A DNA stretch of 64,000 nt, taken from positions 3,720,001-3,784,000 of the forward strand of contig OX387605.1 of the NCBI GenBank assembly GCA_947568835.1. Direction: 5' to 3'. The translations under genes were made by a program, and so were the position numbers. Source of the DNA: Protonemura montana (taxonomy: Eukaryota > Arthropoda > Insecta > Plecoptera > Nemouridae). This document shows positions 1 to 12,800 of the stretch, in pieces (position 1 is the stretch's first letter; each line of letters opens with the position of its first letter). The notes under the pieces were generated by a model, which saw only the letters and a program-made list of their open reading frames with translations, was not told where the DNA came from and did no database searches.

Positions 1-3000
1 GACTTTCGGTCTCTTCGTTCGGAGCAGCGTCTTGCCCCCCCATTCCTTATTGGGCTGATATATGGGACAGAGCTCGTGCGTGTCCCCGAAGTCTGAGAGG
101 GTAGGGGGACTCTTCTTGGGGCGAACGGGTCAATAACAGGAGGGTCCCAAACCCTTGCGAAGAACAGAAACCATGGCATAAGTATATAACTTATTCGGTG
201 GTTGGTATCATTGCTTCGCTTGCTGCCGAGGCCCGGTGAAATTGCTACTAAAGAGATATGAAGGTGAAATGTCTTGATCTTGATCATCTGGCATGGATGC
301 AAACTTGGGTAGCGAACACGAAAGACATTTGAAATGTGAGGGACGTATCAATTAGAATCATCTCACTGCATAATTGTTTCACCGAGCTCAGTGCATCCGT
401 CACTGGCATTTTATTAATTACTTTTGTTCGCCATTGCGGTCCACGTAGCAAAGAAAGAGAGAAAAGAGAGATTGGGAATGTGGGCGTAAGAAATACGATG
501 ACGTCGCCGAGAACCACTCATTGCGCACTGTCATGTACTTATCGTTTACGATTCAGCACAAGTTTGTTTGCAAAATGTAAAAAAAAAAACCTCTCCCACG
601 CAAGAAGAAGCAGCTAATTTGTGACCTCTCAAGAATCGAGTGACACACAGGAAAGTCCTCGTAGTGTAGCAATCCTTGCAGCAATTTCGCAATTTCGCAC
701 TTTGAACTGAAGCTTTTCCGTCCATCGACATGCAGCTCAATGAAACCATCGCGTTAGCTCTATCTCTCTTTGCTTTCATCTTCTTAGCTAATCCTCTTAC
801 GTTGCCCCGTTCTCCACCGCCCTTGACGCATTTACCTTTCACCTTTCTCAGAGTTAGCCCTATGCCCTTCGTGCTGCGAGAGTTAGTGGCCATCCAGCCC
901 TTTGCCAATCTCATTTAACCAGACGTCTAGAAGTAGGTACACAGATGGAAAGGAAGGAGTCGTTTGGTCGTCTGTGTGAAGGAGACTCTGAGATATCAGA
1001 TTAGACTTCTACTCAAAACAAACTGTTTAATATTCAGAACATAAAATTATGACTCTACCTCACTTGATAACAAAGTCTAGGCACACTAGGCAAGAGTTCA
1101 GGCAGACCTCTGTAACCAATGTGTTATTTGTGCTCGCCAACAGCGGGGGTTGATCGGCGATAGCGATTGCGATTTGCTCGTGACGGAAATAACAATGTGT
1201 TGATGACCAATCGGATTTCCCAACCCCAAAAAGCAATGAGGTGCACAACTCTGACCGCTTTCTACAACTGTCGGGCACGGACTGCTTGAAAAAAAAACCA
1301 TCCTGCGAACTGGATTTCAGCATTACACTAGAATTGTATGCGCATGTGAAGCGATTTATGTTCATTTGAATAGCTGCTGAGTGTGCAGCATAGCTCATAA
1401 GTTTCATTATATTTATTTCATGGTAGAAAAGTTTTGCTTGCTTTGCCATGAATATACTCGGTGGCATTTTAGAGCGCGTGGACACAGTTCAGAAAATAAT
1501 ATACAGGAGAAGTCTGGCAGGCGGCTTTTCATTTTAAATATAGAGCGAGTGCACGGTGCTGGCCATAGTTGCACAGTTTTCACTTTCTCATCTACAACGG
1601 TGGACGCGACACCAGGTGATACAATCCCAGCGCTTTTTCTGTCCCTTTGTCACTCGACACAGTAGCAAAAACTAAGCGAACGAAACACAAATTGCTGAGC
1701 TATTTGTGTGCTCATTCAATAGCGCCACATTGTTGTGAACAGACGACAATAGCAATACGCTCACGGCTTCGTCTTCAGCTTCGTCTAGCTTCAAATTACT
1801 TGTTGCGCTGTCAATTTTACGCGCGGAAAATTTACCAGTCGAGTCATGGTCTTCTTGAAAATGAAACTACTAACAGTCGTAGAGCGTTCGAGCAGGGTCG
1901 ATTGACCGAAACTAGCAAGAATCGTTAAAGGCCATTATTTTTTGTTGTTGTCAAGAGTAAACGTCGCCGTCGGCGTCTTAGTCCTGACACTTGACTGCGA
2001 TTGTGCACTTGTGTGTGCGCGTGCGTGTGAGTGTGCGACGAAGTTTTACGCATGCGCTCTCGAGAGTTCCAGTTTCTTCCGGATTTCGAAACGTGAGCAG
2101 TCATCGCGTTATTCCAAGAACGACTGTCCGTGGTTTTGTTTAGAAATCAGGAACGAGACTCGAAAAGCTTGCAAGGAATAGAAAGGTTGCAAGAAAAACC
2201 GGGACTCGGTACCCCACGTAAATGCATTGCACTCCAGCATATGAAAAGCTGACCTAAATATTTTGTAAGAGACGGAGGAAAACCGAGAGAAAATGGTATT
2301 GATAAAATTGTGTCGTTGCCCGTCCTCGTCAAGCGCAGATGAAATTATTTATCATGTCCGCCTCGGCAATTCAATGAATTACTCACTTATGCGTTGAAAC
2401 ATTTCTGCGATGAAGCAAATAAAGTTAATGAAATTGCCACCAATGTAAATTTGTTTTCTCATTCGCGCAGAAGTTGCTGTGATTTAGTTTAGTTTCTATG
2501 AGAGGTATGCATGGTTATAGAGCTAAGTTACTGCAACCCTCGGAGACCATTGTCTCTTTGAATCATTGCAGAGAAGTTAGTGCATGTTCGCTATCGCCGC
2601 GCCGTCCTGCACTGGCGCGGAAGTCGATGGAAAGGGACTTATTATTGATTAGAATCGGTGAAAATCATGCTGGAATGGCAAGAAAGCACGGGACGCCCGT
2701 CATCGCCCGTTATCGCATGTGGACTGGAAATAGACTCGGCTACTGCAATGCAGAAAACTCGTCTAGACGCTATTCTCTCTCTCGAGAAACAGTTATCAAT
2801 TCTGTTTTACACTCTTAGTTTTCTTGTTTTGCACAACAGCATTTGCAGGCGCGGAGGCCTCTAGCCAAGAGCACTCACTAACGACTTCCAAAGATTCGCT
2901 CGGCCTAGAAAGTGAAGTCTTGAATAGATTCCAAACAGCAGTGCATGAAGGCAGGAAACGGTGCCGGCACGATCATCTAAAATCTGTGTAACTTTCCAGG

Positions 3001-5182
3001 CTTGCGAAAAGTTGCTCCGTCCCATGAGCGGTATTACGGATCCGCTATCTTCGGGCAGCCGGTAGCTCGCGTCCAATTAAGCAGTAATAACTCGGCACCC
3101 TGCAGTCTCAAAGCAATTATTTTTCTTCCCTTTATAAGTTTGTCTCTTACGGTACAGAACGTGTTAGTGAAAATTGCAAGGACTTCGTAAAATGTCGTTT
3201 CCGTAATTAGTCAAAAATGTAGTGCGACGACTGGCATGGTTCGTGGATTGTTACGGCCATTGGATTGTGACAATACCTGTTGTCATGTATGTACAGATAT
3301 GCGCAAACCAAAAAGGTTTACACGAGTGAAATGTGAGCATTAAAACCAATCGGAGCGGGACAAGTCGCGTGCAGAGTAGAAATAGCAGCTCGTTGAAGCT
3401 TTAGCAAACAGAGGCAGTCGGGTGCGTGCTGGTGTTTTTATTTGATCAACTTTCGTCCAGTCGAAGAACTGATTTGGAGCCGACGTTGTGTTCTGGATTA
3501 ACGCAAGGCCCACCAACCGTCGTTCGACTGGTTCATTGATCTTCTGAGTCGGCATCAAAGAGTTGAATTCTAAAGCTCACATCAAAGTTGAAGGACTGGT
3601 TTGATTCAGTTGTTTGGTGTACAGTGGAAATAGGAAATTAATATCTACTCAACTTTTCATTCAATTAGGCTGAAAGCAGGCTTTAATCTGGTTCAGCTTC
3701 TCCGAACGAAATAATATTCGTTCGAGTTTCCGACGCACAGAAGCCTCGTTTGGAAATTCGTTTCAGATATTCAATGTCGATCATCATTACTGAAATTACC
3801 GATTTCGTGGCGCATATTTTGTTTGCACCGTGTTCTTGAATTTCCATTTATATTCGAAAACCATTTTATTGATTACGTTGAAGCAACGGATTTCAATAGA
3901 ATCACCGAGCCCCTCGATAATATATACCGATACTTAAAAAAGGAGCTTTCGGATTGGAGCAAGGCACAGACAAGAGGCTCGAGTTAATTACATTTCCCAG
4001 AATACCTGCGTCTCTCACCACTGTATTGCTAAAGGCACAACGTCTCGGCAGTACTCATTGAAGTAAGTACTCTCTCGAAATCCCGGTCGCGAGGTTCAGT
4101 GCCGATAATGACCTATTTCCATTAAACGTTCGCTACCTTTGAACCCTTTACCTCGTTGCGTCAGCCCCAGCTTGCCTTGGATTGGGAGCCACTTCCACCC
4201 ACTCATCCACCCACCCACCCACCAAGCCGCCCATCCGACCACAAGCCACTGTGTAACTTTGCGCGCGCGTGACTGGCCGTTCGACGCACTTCCCCGCCGT
4301 AAAAGCGCTGTGCTTTCCACAGATTATTATTGACCATACGGATTAAACCCATCACTGCTGCCGCCGCCCACTCAGCTCGCCCCTAGCGTGCAGTTCGACG
4401 GGCACTCCGATCGAACTACGAAATGTGTTTTGCCGACTGATAAAGCGTCGAATAATCGGCTCATCGGGCATCGCGACGTCGAGCGACAGTCGTCGAGGCG
4501 TCGCAATAAGGACGACGTCGGGCGATAAATAACCGCACGACATGCGCGGAAATCGGAAGGTCGGTTTAGTTGCAATCGTTCGCCGTTAAAAAGTTCGCAG
4601 CGCCTCGAGCGGTCGTAAAAAATGATTTTGATTGTATTACGTGCCGCACATTTCGATGCATGCGCTTGGTAGTAATGATAATCAAGATTGTTTCTAAGAG
4701 TAAAGTTCTTTATAAGAATGCTTGCAAGTAAATGCTCGCCGGAGGCACGTACAGAAAATTGGCAGCCATTTTTAGAATCCATTATGCTGAAACGACGTTC
4801 GTTTATCTGGTGGAAACAGAGACGAGCAAAACTGCGTGTGCAAATCGCGAAACCTTGTTCTAGGTAGCCACGGTAGGGAGGAAGAAATAGCAAAAGAAAA
4901 GGAGGCAGCGCACTTAAATGATATTTTTATTTGAAAAGTTTGCATTGCGTTAGAGAATGAAAGAAATTGACGCCGGTGCACGAAATTCCTTTTGCACTTA
5001 TTGAAGCTTGTAAGTTTATCTAGCTCTGGGGTGCTAAAATAATTCGAAGAAAAGTCCTATGCTGTCTTTCCATAAATATAGCTTGCAAGTTATCAAGGTC
5101 ATCATTTTCATTTTCTGACCATGGCAACTTTGCTTGTCCACGACTCTTTCCACAGTTGTCGACAGTTGTCCACGACTCTTAC
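1..5182. other. Non-coding stretch downstream of the last visible EGF exon
   Basis: I see no exon here on either strand. It should be intron of the minus-strand EGF-domain gene, because that gene's exon at 5183-5497 ends in a splice donor and has no stop. I looked for laminin-G-like coding segments on the minus strand and found none. The stretch contains a CCCAC-rich tract near 4195-4232 and a CpG-rich patch at about 4370-4620. Open frames, including a 173-codon minus-strand frame at 4372-4893, show no recognisable domain. Confidence 0.6.
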
Positions 5183-8100
5183 CTTCATTGCACCGCTCCC
5201 CGCCTCTTCCCAAAGGACACTGGCATCTTTGACGCCCACCGTCCAGGGCGCACAACCCGCCCTGGCCACAGTCCATGGTGCACGTGGTCAGGGACTCCGT
5301 GGCACGGGCGTCGGCGTCGTCCGTCGATGTCGGCGTCGCTGCCGGAGCCGTCACGAACTGCACGGCGCTCGGGCGCGGCGTCGTGCCGGTATCCACCTCG
5401 TTCAGACCGACGTCCAGCTCGGCGGAGAACGACGCGTCTTTCTGGTACAGGATGTCTTCGTCGGCATCCACTAGGGTCTCCATGGTCGTGTTTAGTTCTG
5501 CAGAACACAACAAGATCGGCGTGGTTACTTTTAGGTTTACTGCATCTTCAGCAAAGGAGGAGAATGACAGACTTGGGGTTGGATGGGACTTTCACATAGA
5601 AAGGCTTAATGGAAAGAGAAATAGTTTTAAGTGAAAAAATATGAAATATTCTGTTGGAAATCATTTTCGGCAGTTAATAATAGTACATCCACATCATGCT
5701 CTGTGCAAGTCTAGTTCCTGGAAAACAATTTATCCATACTGCAATGCACCTCACTATGTATTCGTTAAAAATGCAATTTAAAGACAAAGAGCTTTTTTGA
5801 CATTTTTTACAATTAGCACTAACAAAAACGTACTTCCATCCCTATAAATGACATGTACAGCGCATGTAATAACGGCTCTAGCTGTGTTCATTGAAGGCAA
5901 TGTAAGAACGAAGTCAATGCGGAAGAAATGAGTTCACCTGGCAAGGTAATTTCTTTGCACGTTAGTATGAAAACTAAAAGCTCAATAGGATTGTTACCAT
6001 TACTCTTCCATAGGGCAGCATCCTTTGACTTGTCACAAAATTCCCCCGGCTGATTCGGTCAGAGCGCAGGCCATGCCGAGTGGATTTTATGCAAGGTATA
6101 CTTTAACGACCAGGAGCACGCGGTGCAGGGAGCTGATAAAAGTGGCTAAAAGCGTCATAAATTTTTTAATATAACCGCTCTTAGAGTGCCGAATAGAAGC
6201 AAAGTTTTGTTAAACGTGAAAGAAATTGAGCAATAAATTAATTTCGTGGAATGATGCAGAGTGTGTGTACATGTATGTGTTCTCGCAGAGTGCACTCTCG
6301 CCATTTATTTGACTGAAGCTACAGTATTTAAATGCTCCGTAAGGGTGTGTGTGTACGCCCTTTAAATTGCTGAATGCCTTCAGGACGTCGCGGGAAGGGA
6401 AATTTATCACCATGCGGGCATAATTTCCCATTTATGCCCGACGAAAGCAGTACGTTCATCGTTCACATGCCTACAAGGGCGCATGCTCACCGTGTATGGC
6501 TTCCCATTTTAACAGAATTTCCATGGCTTTAAAATTTGCATCGTAAAGAAGAACAGGATTTTAATTTCGACCCATGAATTTTTTACTAGCTTATTAAAGA
6601 TAAACTTGTGAAATGTGAAGCAGCTCGTCATGAACAAGAGGCGTTCCAAAGAGAGTCAAGTTGACCGCAAGCTCGCGGCGAGCATAGCGCTCTCCCCACC
6701 GATCTGAACTCCTCGAGGGGCAAACTGGCAGACGAGGTATTAATCCGGGGCCAGGGAAATACCAGCTTAACATTCGCGAGAATTAATTAGTAATAGCCAT
6801 GGAGTTTAAATTCAGAATCTCTGACTCGTATCCCGGGTCCCGTGGGTGCCGCGCGCTAGAGCTGCTATATGGGTCATTGAGGATTTCACCCCCCGGGACG
6901 CATAAACATTAAACAACGTGCTGGGAGGAGGTCAACCAAGGTCTGAAGTCGCATTTCACAAACACATGGTGCACACACACACACACACAGAATGAATACA
7001 AGCGATACATTTTCTCATTCGCAATTACCGCGATGAAATTGGTACTTTACATCAACAAAAACACATCGATCGTGCCTCCTAATTGTGCAAATATTTTCGC
7101 TGCAAACATGAATTAAACATACAAAAAATAATTAAAGGACGAGCTTGTCAAGCGAGATATTCATATACGGGTATGCACGTGAAACTAACAAATAAATAAA
7201 AACAATTCTAGTGTTTCGGCTCGCTGTTTCAGCACCCTAGCGTGCTGACGATATTGTGCGGAGCCCTCGACGCGCATCATGTGAGAGGCGACGTCACGAC
7301 GTCGCGACGTCGCGACGTCGTGTTCATGTAGACAAGCGCCTTACATCACCGCTCGACGCCTAGGCCGATCATGTTTGCCCCCGCACTCGCTTTCCTCCCA
7401 TTGCAAGTCTGCCCACGTGCGGGCAGCTCTTTATCCTCCACACGGATAACGGGAACACGGGAGAGAGTCGGCTTTTGTTCACAGCGAAACCTGCCGTACT
7501 TTCCAAGTGCGACGAAATAAATAGTTGGAAATCTATTGTAGAAGGTAATACAGTTCAAGAATGTTTATGCTATCAACGATCTGAAACTATTTTCATCGGA
7601 TTGCTAAAGAAGGGACGTCGTCCCTGGAGATAAGAAGCCAGGAAGTTTGGTCCGAGCCCCGCGGCGGTGGGGCCGCGAACTAAAGCGGCTCGTTTGTTTG
7701 CGTCTTGGCTTTGTGCGATGGTTCCGCTGGCTCTGAAGAAACCGAACGGTCTTTCTCAGTGCTGCCAGTCGGCCGGTGTTGATACTGAGACACTGGTTGC
7801 TGCAGGATATGCATTCGTCTGTCCACGTCGCTCGGAAATGTTGATATCAGTTCTCTCTTGCTCGCATACGCCGACTTTTTACATATAAAGAAAGAAAGCT
7901 GCGAGCACTTTTTTTCTTGTAGATAAACATGGAATATAAATCTATTATGCAAATGATAATAGAAGTTGTTTTGTTGAAATTGTGCGCCCGTGGATGCTCT
8001 TTATGACGGGCTACGGATATGAGATTCTGCTAGGATTATTCGTCACGGCCTTTTTCTAAACAGCTTTGGAATTCAGAGCATGTCTATGACACGAGGCCTA

Positions 8101-9849
8101 AAAATACACGCTTAACTTTTCATTCAATTCAACGCTTTGTTTGCTTCAGAGATGCAAAATAAATTCGAAGAAAAAAAAATTGCAATGTGTCTTTACCTAC
8201 GTTATGTATAACATTTCATCGACAGAAATTTTCCGGCTATTTTCCGAGCTAGCAGCGAAGCCATTGTTTGCCAAGGGAGACCACGGAAAAACGAATAACT
8301 TTGAAACACCCTCGACATCAATCTCCGATAAGAAAGTAGGACAACATGATGAACAACCTGCGCTGCCGTCAATAAATCGAACCTTGAGACTCAGTGACAA
8401 GAACATTCAATGTTTACCGTAGGCCGATATCAATTAACCAGAAAGCTGGCGATGGTAAAGTTTGGCAATTTTTCTTTATTTGCGATCCAGCTTCGCTTAG
8501 TTTTGTCGAGTATGCGACAGATGAGAAAAGATTCTCGCAGAATAAGCAAAACAGACCCAGCAAAGAGCCGACGACTACGGTGGGAGATAATACCCGCGAG
8601 TTGTGCTGCGCGGGATTGTTATTGCAGAAGAAACTTTCGTCTTCACGCTAATGGTTCAAAGTTGTTCAGCAAGTTTGCCTGGGTCGAACCCCAGTCGAAT
8701 TGAGCACGGCACGCAACCCCCCTTGCATTCACAGCCGTGTTTTTACACCCGCTATCAAGATCTTGTTGCTGGGTGACAAAAGTTTCAAACCAGAGATCGC
8801 TTTAAGTTCAGGTCATGCAAGGCAATATCTAAACTGAACCAACTTTGCTTTGTTTCCGTTTCTCGCAGCTAGTTACTTCTTGCAATAGCTGCAGTAATGC
8901 TTAAATAATTAGACTTGGAAGACCCGGTCATGATATACGTTTGCAGTTTGTGCACGAGTAGTGGCAATTCAGAGTACACTGAGATCCTTCGGAAACAATA
9001 CGTCTGGTGGCTGATATTGTCTATGTGAGTTAAACTTACTTCCCACACATGCTAGCTTCGAGGACTGGTTTGATTCATGGAGGCAATAAGTTCCAATTAT
9101 AGCTTGTCTCTTTCTCACTTCCCTGCTCTTAATTCATCTCTCTCGCTTGCTCAGTAATTATCGCTGCGATGTGCGAGCTAGGAAGCAGTTTGGTTTTAGT
9201 GGTATTTCCTATTTGCAGGCATTCCTCTAATTAATGACTTTTTACACGCTCATACGTCAGAATTATGTCTGAAGGCAAAGATCATTTCTCTTACTCGTCA
9301 AACATTTGTTTGCGCAATGTATGTAACTATTAGTAAATTATGATAAGTTCTTTAATCACAACGCCTAAATTCCGCAGGACATATTTTGACTTTTTCATAA
9401 TATAGTTAACAACAGCATCAATAACAATGAGTTTTTTTTTTCTGATCGAACAAGTCAATTTATAGCCGTACTGCCATGTTCAACTTTTTTTCCTGGAAGC
9501 GGCTAATAATTTATTTCCCTCGACATATGAGTGCATCGTGTATTTTGATTGTATTTATCGGCCGTGATTAAGCTCCCTAGTGGTCGGGAACCGAACGAAA
9601 GCACACAACGAGGCCGCAATTGCCGCGATCGATTAGTTTCGGAAACAAACATGCGTGTGATTTTTGCAATGAAATGGACAGAGTTTGATTGGGTTCATGC
9701 TGAGGTTTCGAGGTGGTTTTGTGGATGCTCACCTAGACAGCTGTAACCGTCCTCGTGCAGAAAATATCCCTCCTTGCAATCACACTCGAACATCCCGTCG
9801 TGGAGCTCGTAGCAGAGCTGCTCGCATGGACTTCCGTGACCGCACTGAC
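5183..9849 (-). CDS. EGF-domain secreted/matrix protein, exons 2 and 3 (pikachurin/EGFLAM-like), partial
   Basis: Two minus-strand coding exons are visible: 9849-9733 (117 nt) and 5497-5183 (315 nt). Both start and end in phase 1 and have consensus acceptors and donors. The first encodes a compact EGF-like module with six cysteines, containing CGHGSPCEQLCYEL and ending GYSCLG. The second begins with an N-glycosylation sequon (LNTT), runs through an acidic segment (DADEDILYQKD) and a Thr/Ala/Pro-rich spacer, and ends in a second EGF module (CTMDCGQGGLC, then CQCPLGRGGERC). A final EGF of this type is commonly followed by laminin-G domains in pikachurin, agrin and related matrix proteins. No laminin-G exon is visible, so the gene continues beyond the left edge. 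The all-phase-1 exons suit shuffled extracellular modules. The EGF assignment is firm; the pikachurin-like name is an inference. Confidence 0.8.
6972..6989. repeat. (CA)9 microsatellite
   Basis: Nine uninterrupted CA dinucleotides in AT-rich intronic sequence. Confidence 0.95.
7289..7322. repeat. Octamer array of GACGTC palindromes
   Basis: The palindrome GACGTC occurs four times, at 7290, 7298, 7306 and 7314, in exact 8-bp register. The separators are AC, GC and GC. The first copy is close to a CRE-like site (CGACGTCA). It may be a short tandem repeat or a cluster of bZIP-type sites; the sequence does not decide between them. Confidence 0.85.
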
Positions 9850-12800
9850 CTGCAATAACATAGGAAAGCATGGGGTCACTCACGCGTTTCGCAAATGGTG
9901 TGAGAAAACACAGTGAAAACACACTCTGGGTAGGGGTGTTTGTTGCAATTCACTCATAATGACATCAACGTTTTGAACCGTTTCCCTGCAAGAAGGCTTG
10001 CAAGGTTGTTGTTTGCTTTTGTAATCCCCTGAATGCAGCCCGCAGAGCAAACTTGGCTCCTCCATTCAGCGACTTGCTTTCGGGCCACTTTAGGCGAAGA
10101 CTTTGATAATTTGTATCTAATTTACATACAAAATTATGCATGCAATGAGTTAAGGGATATGGGGGGTTAAATTGTGTGAAAAAGGTGGGGACAATGAGAT
10201 AAAATTTAACTGGAACTGGTTCGGATTGACTGCGAGGAAACTTTAGTGAAATGTAATCGTGGAGCAGTTAACTGGTACCGAGGCAATATGTTCGAACTCC
10301 ATGGCGTTCGACAATAACAGGTGCGCCGCTGGGGCGTCAAGTCAAGCATGATCATGAGCGTCGCATGAAGTATGGACGCATTATGCATTCGCAGCTCGCG
10401 CGGTTGTCGACGCGTTCCCTCGGAGGGACAATCATTCGCGAGCTAAACACTCGCTAAATCACCGCTCTATAATACTGGGTGTTCGTCTGCGATGATAATA
10501 GAGCGATTTGCATAGCGTTCGACAAATATGTAGTGCTTCTGTGCGCTCGTAAAGCTGATCGCCAGCTGGTGGTAGGTACTTGCTGAAATTGCATGCTCTA
10601 ATTCGCTGTGCACCGCCACAACAATCGCATGGACGTCATGGCTATAACGAACCTTTATCAATGGAGACGAGCACGTTCAAAATTGTATCATGCTGTACTA
10701 ACTTCCTTTTTTGGAGTGATTCAGTAGGTTTTTGTTAAATTTTTACTTCTTCCAGTTGGATGATAGAAAGAGCATAGCGGAAGAATACGACTCTGTAAAT
10801 TCAAATGCAACAAAAAATATCACGAGCGTATATAAAAGAAAATTATGCTTGCTTATATAGGTAATGCATTTTCCTATCGAGACCAATTGGCAAACTAGGT
10901 GAAGTAATCGACCGAAAAGTTCCCGAAGGCATTTTCGCGCTTGCCGATGCAGACATTTTCTATCGCTGCACAACCTCACATGGATCCGACGAATGACAAG
11001 ACATTACCACAAGTGCAATACAACATGACGTTCATTTGCCAACATCAAAACATGTCGTTTTGACATCAAAACATTCCAATCCTCTGTGCCAGTCTTGTAA
11101 TTAAAAAAAAAACCTCGGTCGTTTGTGACTGCATGCTGGCAGCACGATAAAGGCTTAATTAAGAGCGCCAATGTTTACCGTTTCCAATTACAAAATCAGC
11201 GACGCGGCTGACGGCGGGTGCGTGCCAACCTAGTGCATGCTTTTCAAACAATAGCCGGGGAGCTAACTTCAGCCCCTGGCGTTCGACCCTGATGAGAAAA
11301 TGCCAGGCGTGCTTAAAACAATTTCAGCGCAATAATAGTTGCTGAATTATTGCTCTGGGGTTGGATAAAGCTAGGCCGGCCGAGCAGAGAAGACAAAGAG
11401 AAATACCGCACAAGCCGCTTATTATTATTTTAGCGTGTTGCGGGGAACGCCGGGGTCATTACTCACATTGCTGTGCAGGGAGCGAGTATTGTAACGAGAA
11501 TTTGATACTTTGTCGTACACGCCCCCGTAATGAGCAATATCTTTCCACTCATTAAAACTATTTCAGTGTCATGTTCCGTCTACATTTGTCATTCATTACG
11601 GGAATTGGAAACTGTGTACTCGTGTTTACCCGTCCCACCGCGAGTTGAGCACCACATGCCCGCACGCACAAACCCTTCCTGCACATGGTACCCACTATAG
11701 GCACAGCGGAAACTTATCACAATCATGGGATGCGGATGCAAATCCAAGTAATTGGATAAGAACGTTGATGGAACGTTGGCCTATTCTGAAAATTGCTTTA
11801 TACAAAGAGAATCTAAATTTCCAAAATCAAGTTGAAAACATAATTAAACATTTGCATAATTGACTTACGGCCGTGAAACACGACATAAAGTAATGATGAC
11901 AAAACTAGGAACAAATAGGTAAGCTAGATATACATTCAAGTGCCTACGATCTAGACGGAATGCAAGGGACAAGTATCCGCAAAGCAAGGGCTCCTTTGAT
12001 ATGAGATCACAGCTAGCGCTCGGTCGCAATCTTGTCTTGAGGTTCCTGACATCAAAGAAACTCCCCACGACTTTTCTTCGAATTTATCCCACGAAAAATG
12101 TGATGGATGTTAGCGGTCTGCTTGTCGTGTAGGAACAATGTCAGTGCGGCGCCGACGCCGACGTCGAGAACATAAGTAATTAGTGACGTCTGATTGAGCG
12201 GGGCCGGGGGAAATCACGAGCTTCTGTGGCAGAAAGGTGCACTTTCGTGTAGAATCTAATTTTCTAGGGAGGATTCGGTCTTTGCGAGCAGCTGCAATCC
12301 ATCCTGCAAAACCAAGTTGCTTTTGAGAGGAATCTGCACGTGTGCCAGACATTGATGTCAAACAGCATGTGCACGCAGATGAGGAATTTAAAAACAATGC
12401 CAATTTGTCACAATGGGATTTAGAAAAACTAGAAAAGTGTCGATTAATGACGTAGCTTCCAATAATGTACGCTCAGTAACCAGATAGTAGTACTCATGAA
12501 ATACTCGTAGGTGAGGTGAATATGAACTTCACACGTGAACTGATAAACCTGCTATGATTATTTAAAAAATCTGACAATTTTGGAAGCTTGAACTGATGTT
12601 TGGTATTTGTCCAGGAAAGATTTGCATTATTATCTCATTCTTGTTCTCAAACTCACTTTTACTTTTTTGCCTGCACTTATGAGCGCCTATCTTCGAATGG
12701 AGGTGCCAAGTTTGCTCTGAGGGGTGCATCCAGGGGTCAAGTGAAAAGAAAATATGCTTCAATTTTTGGAGAAAAATTAATGTAGTACCTAAATTTAAAT

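Larger units (their letters stand above)
5498..9732 (-). other. Intron between the two EGF exons
   Basis: This 4.2-kb stretch lies between two phase-1 exons of the minus-strand EGF gene. It holds a (CA)9 tract at 6972-6989 and an array of four GACGTC palindromes at 7290-7319, but no exon I can support. Confidence 0.6.

Noticed and set aside
4372-4893. 173-codon minus-strand open frame in the left flank
   Set aside because: It lies on the same strand as the EGF gene, but it has no EGF or laminin-G features and the CpG-rich patch explains much of its openness.
5121-5634. Three overlapping plus-strand frames over the EGF exon
   Set aside because: They are antisense shadows of the GC-rich EGF exon. 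The minus-strand frame has EGF cysteines and proper splice sites.
8641-8720. tRNA-like T-arm (TGGGTCGAACCCCAG)
   Set aside because: No matching acceptor, D or anticodon arms could be folded around it, and the loop is out of register with a normal T-loop.
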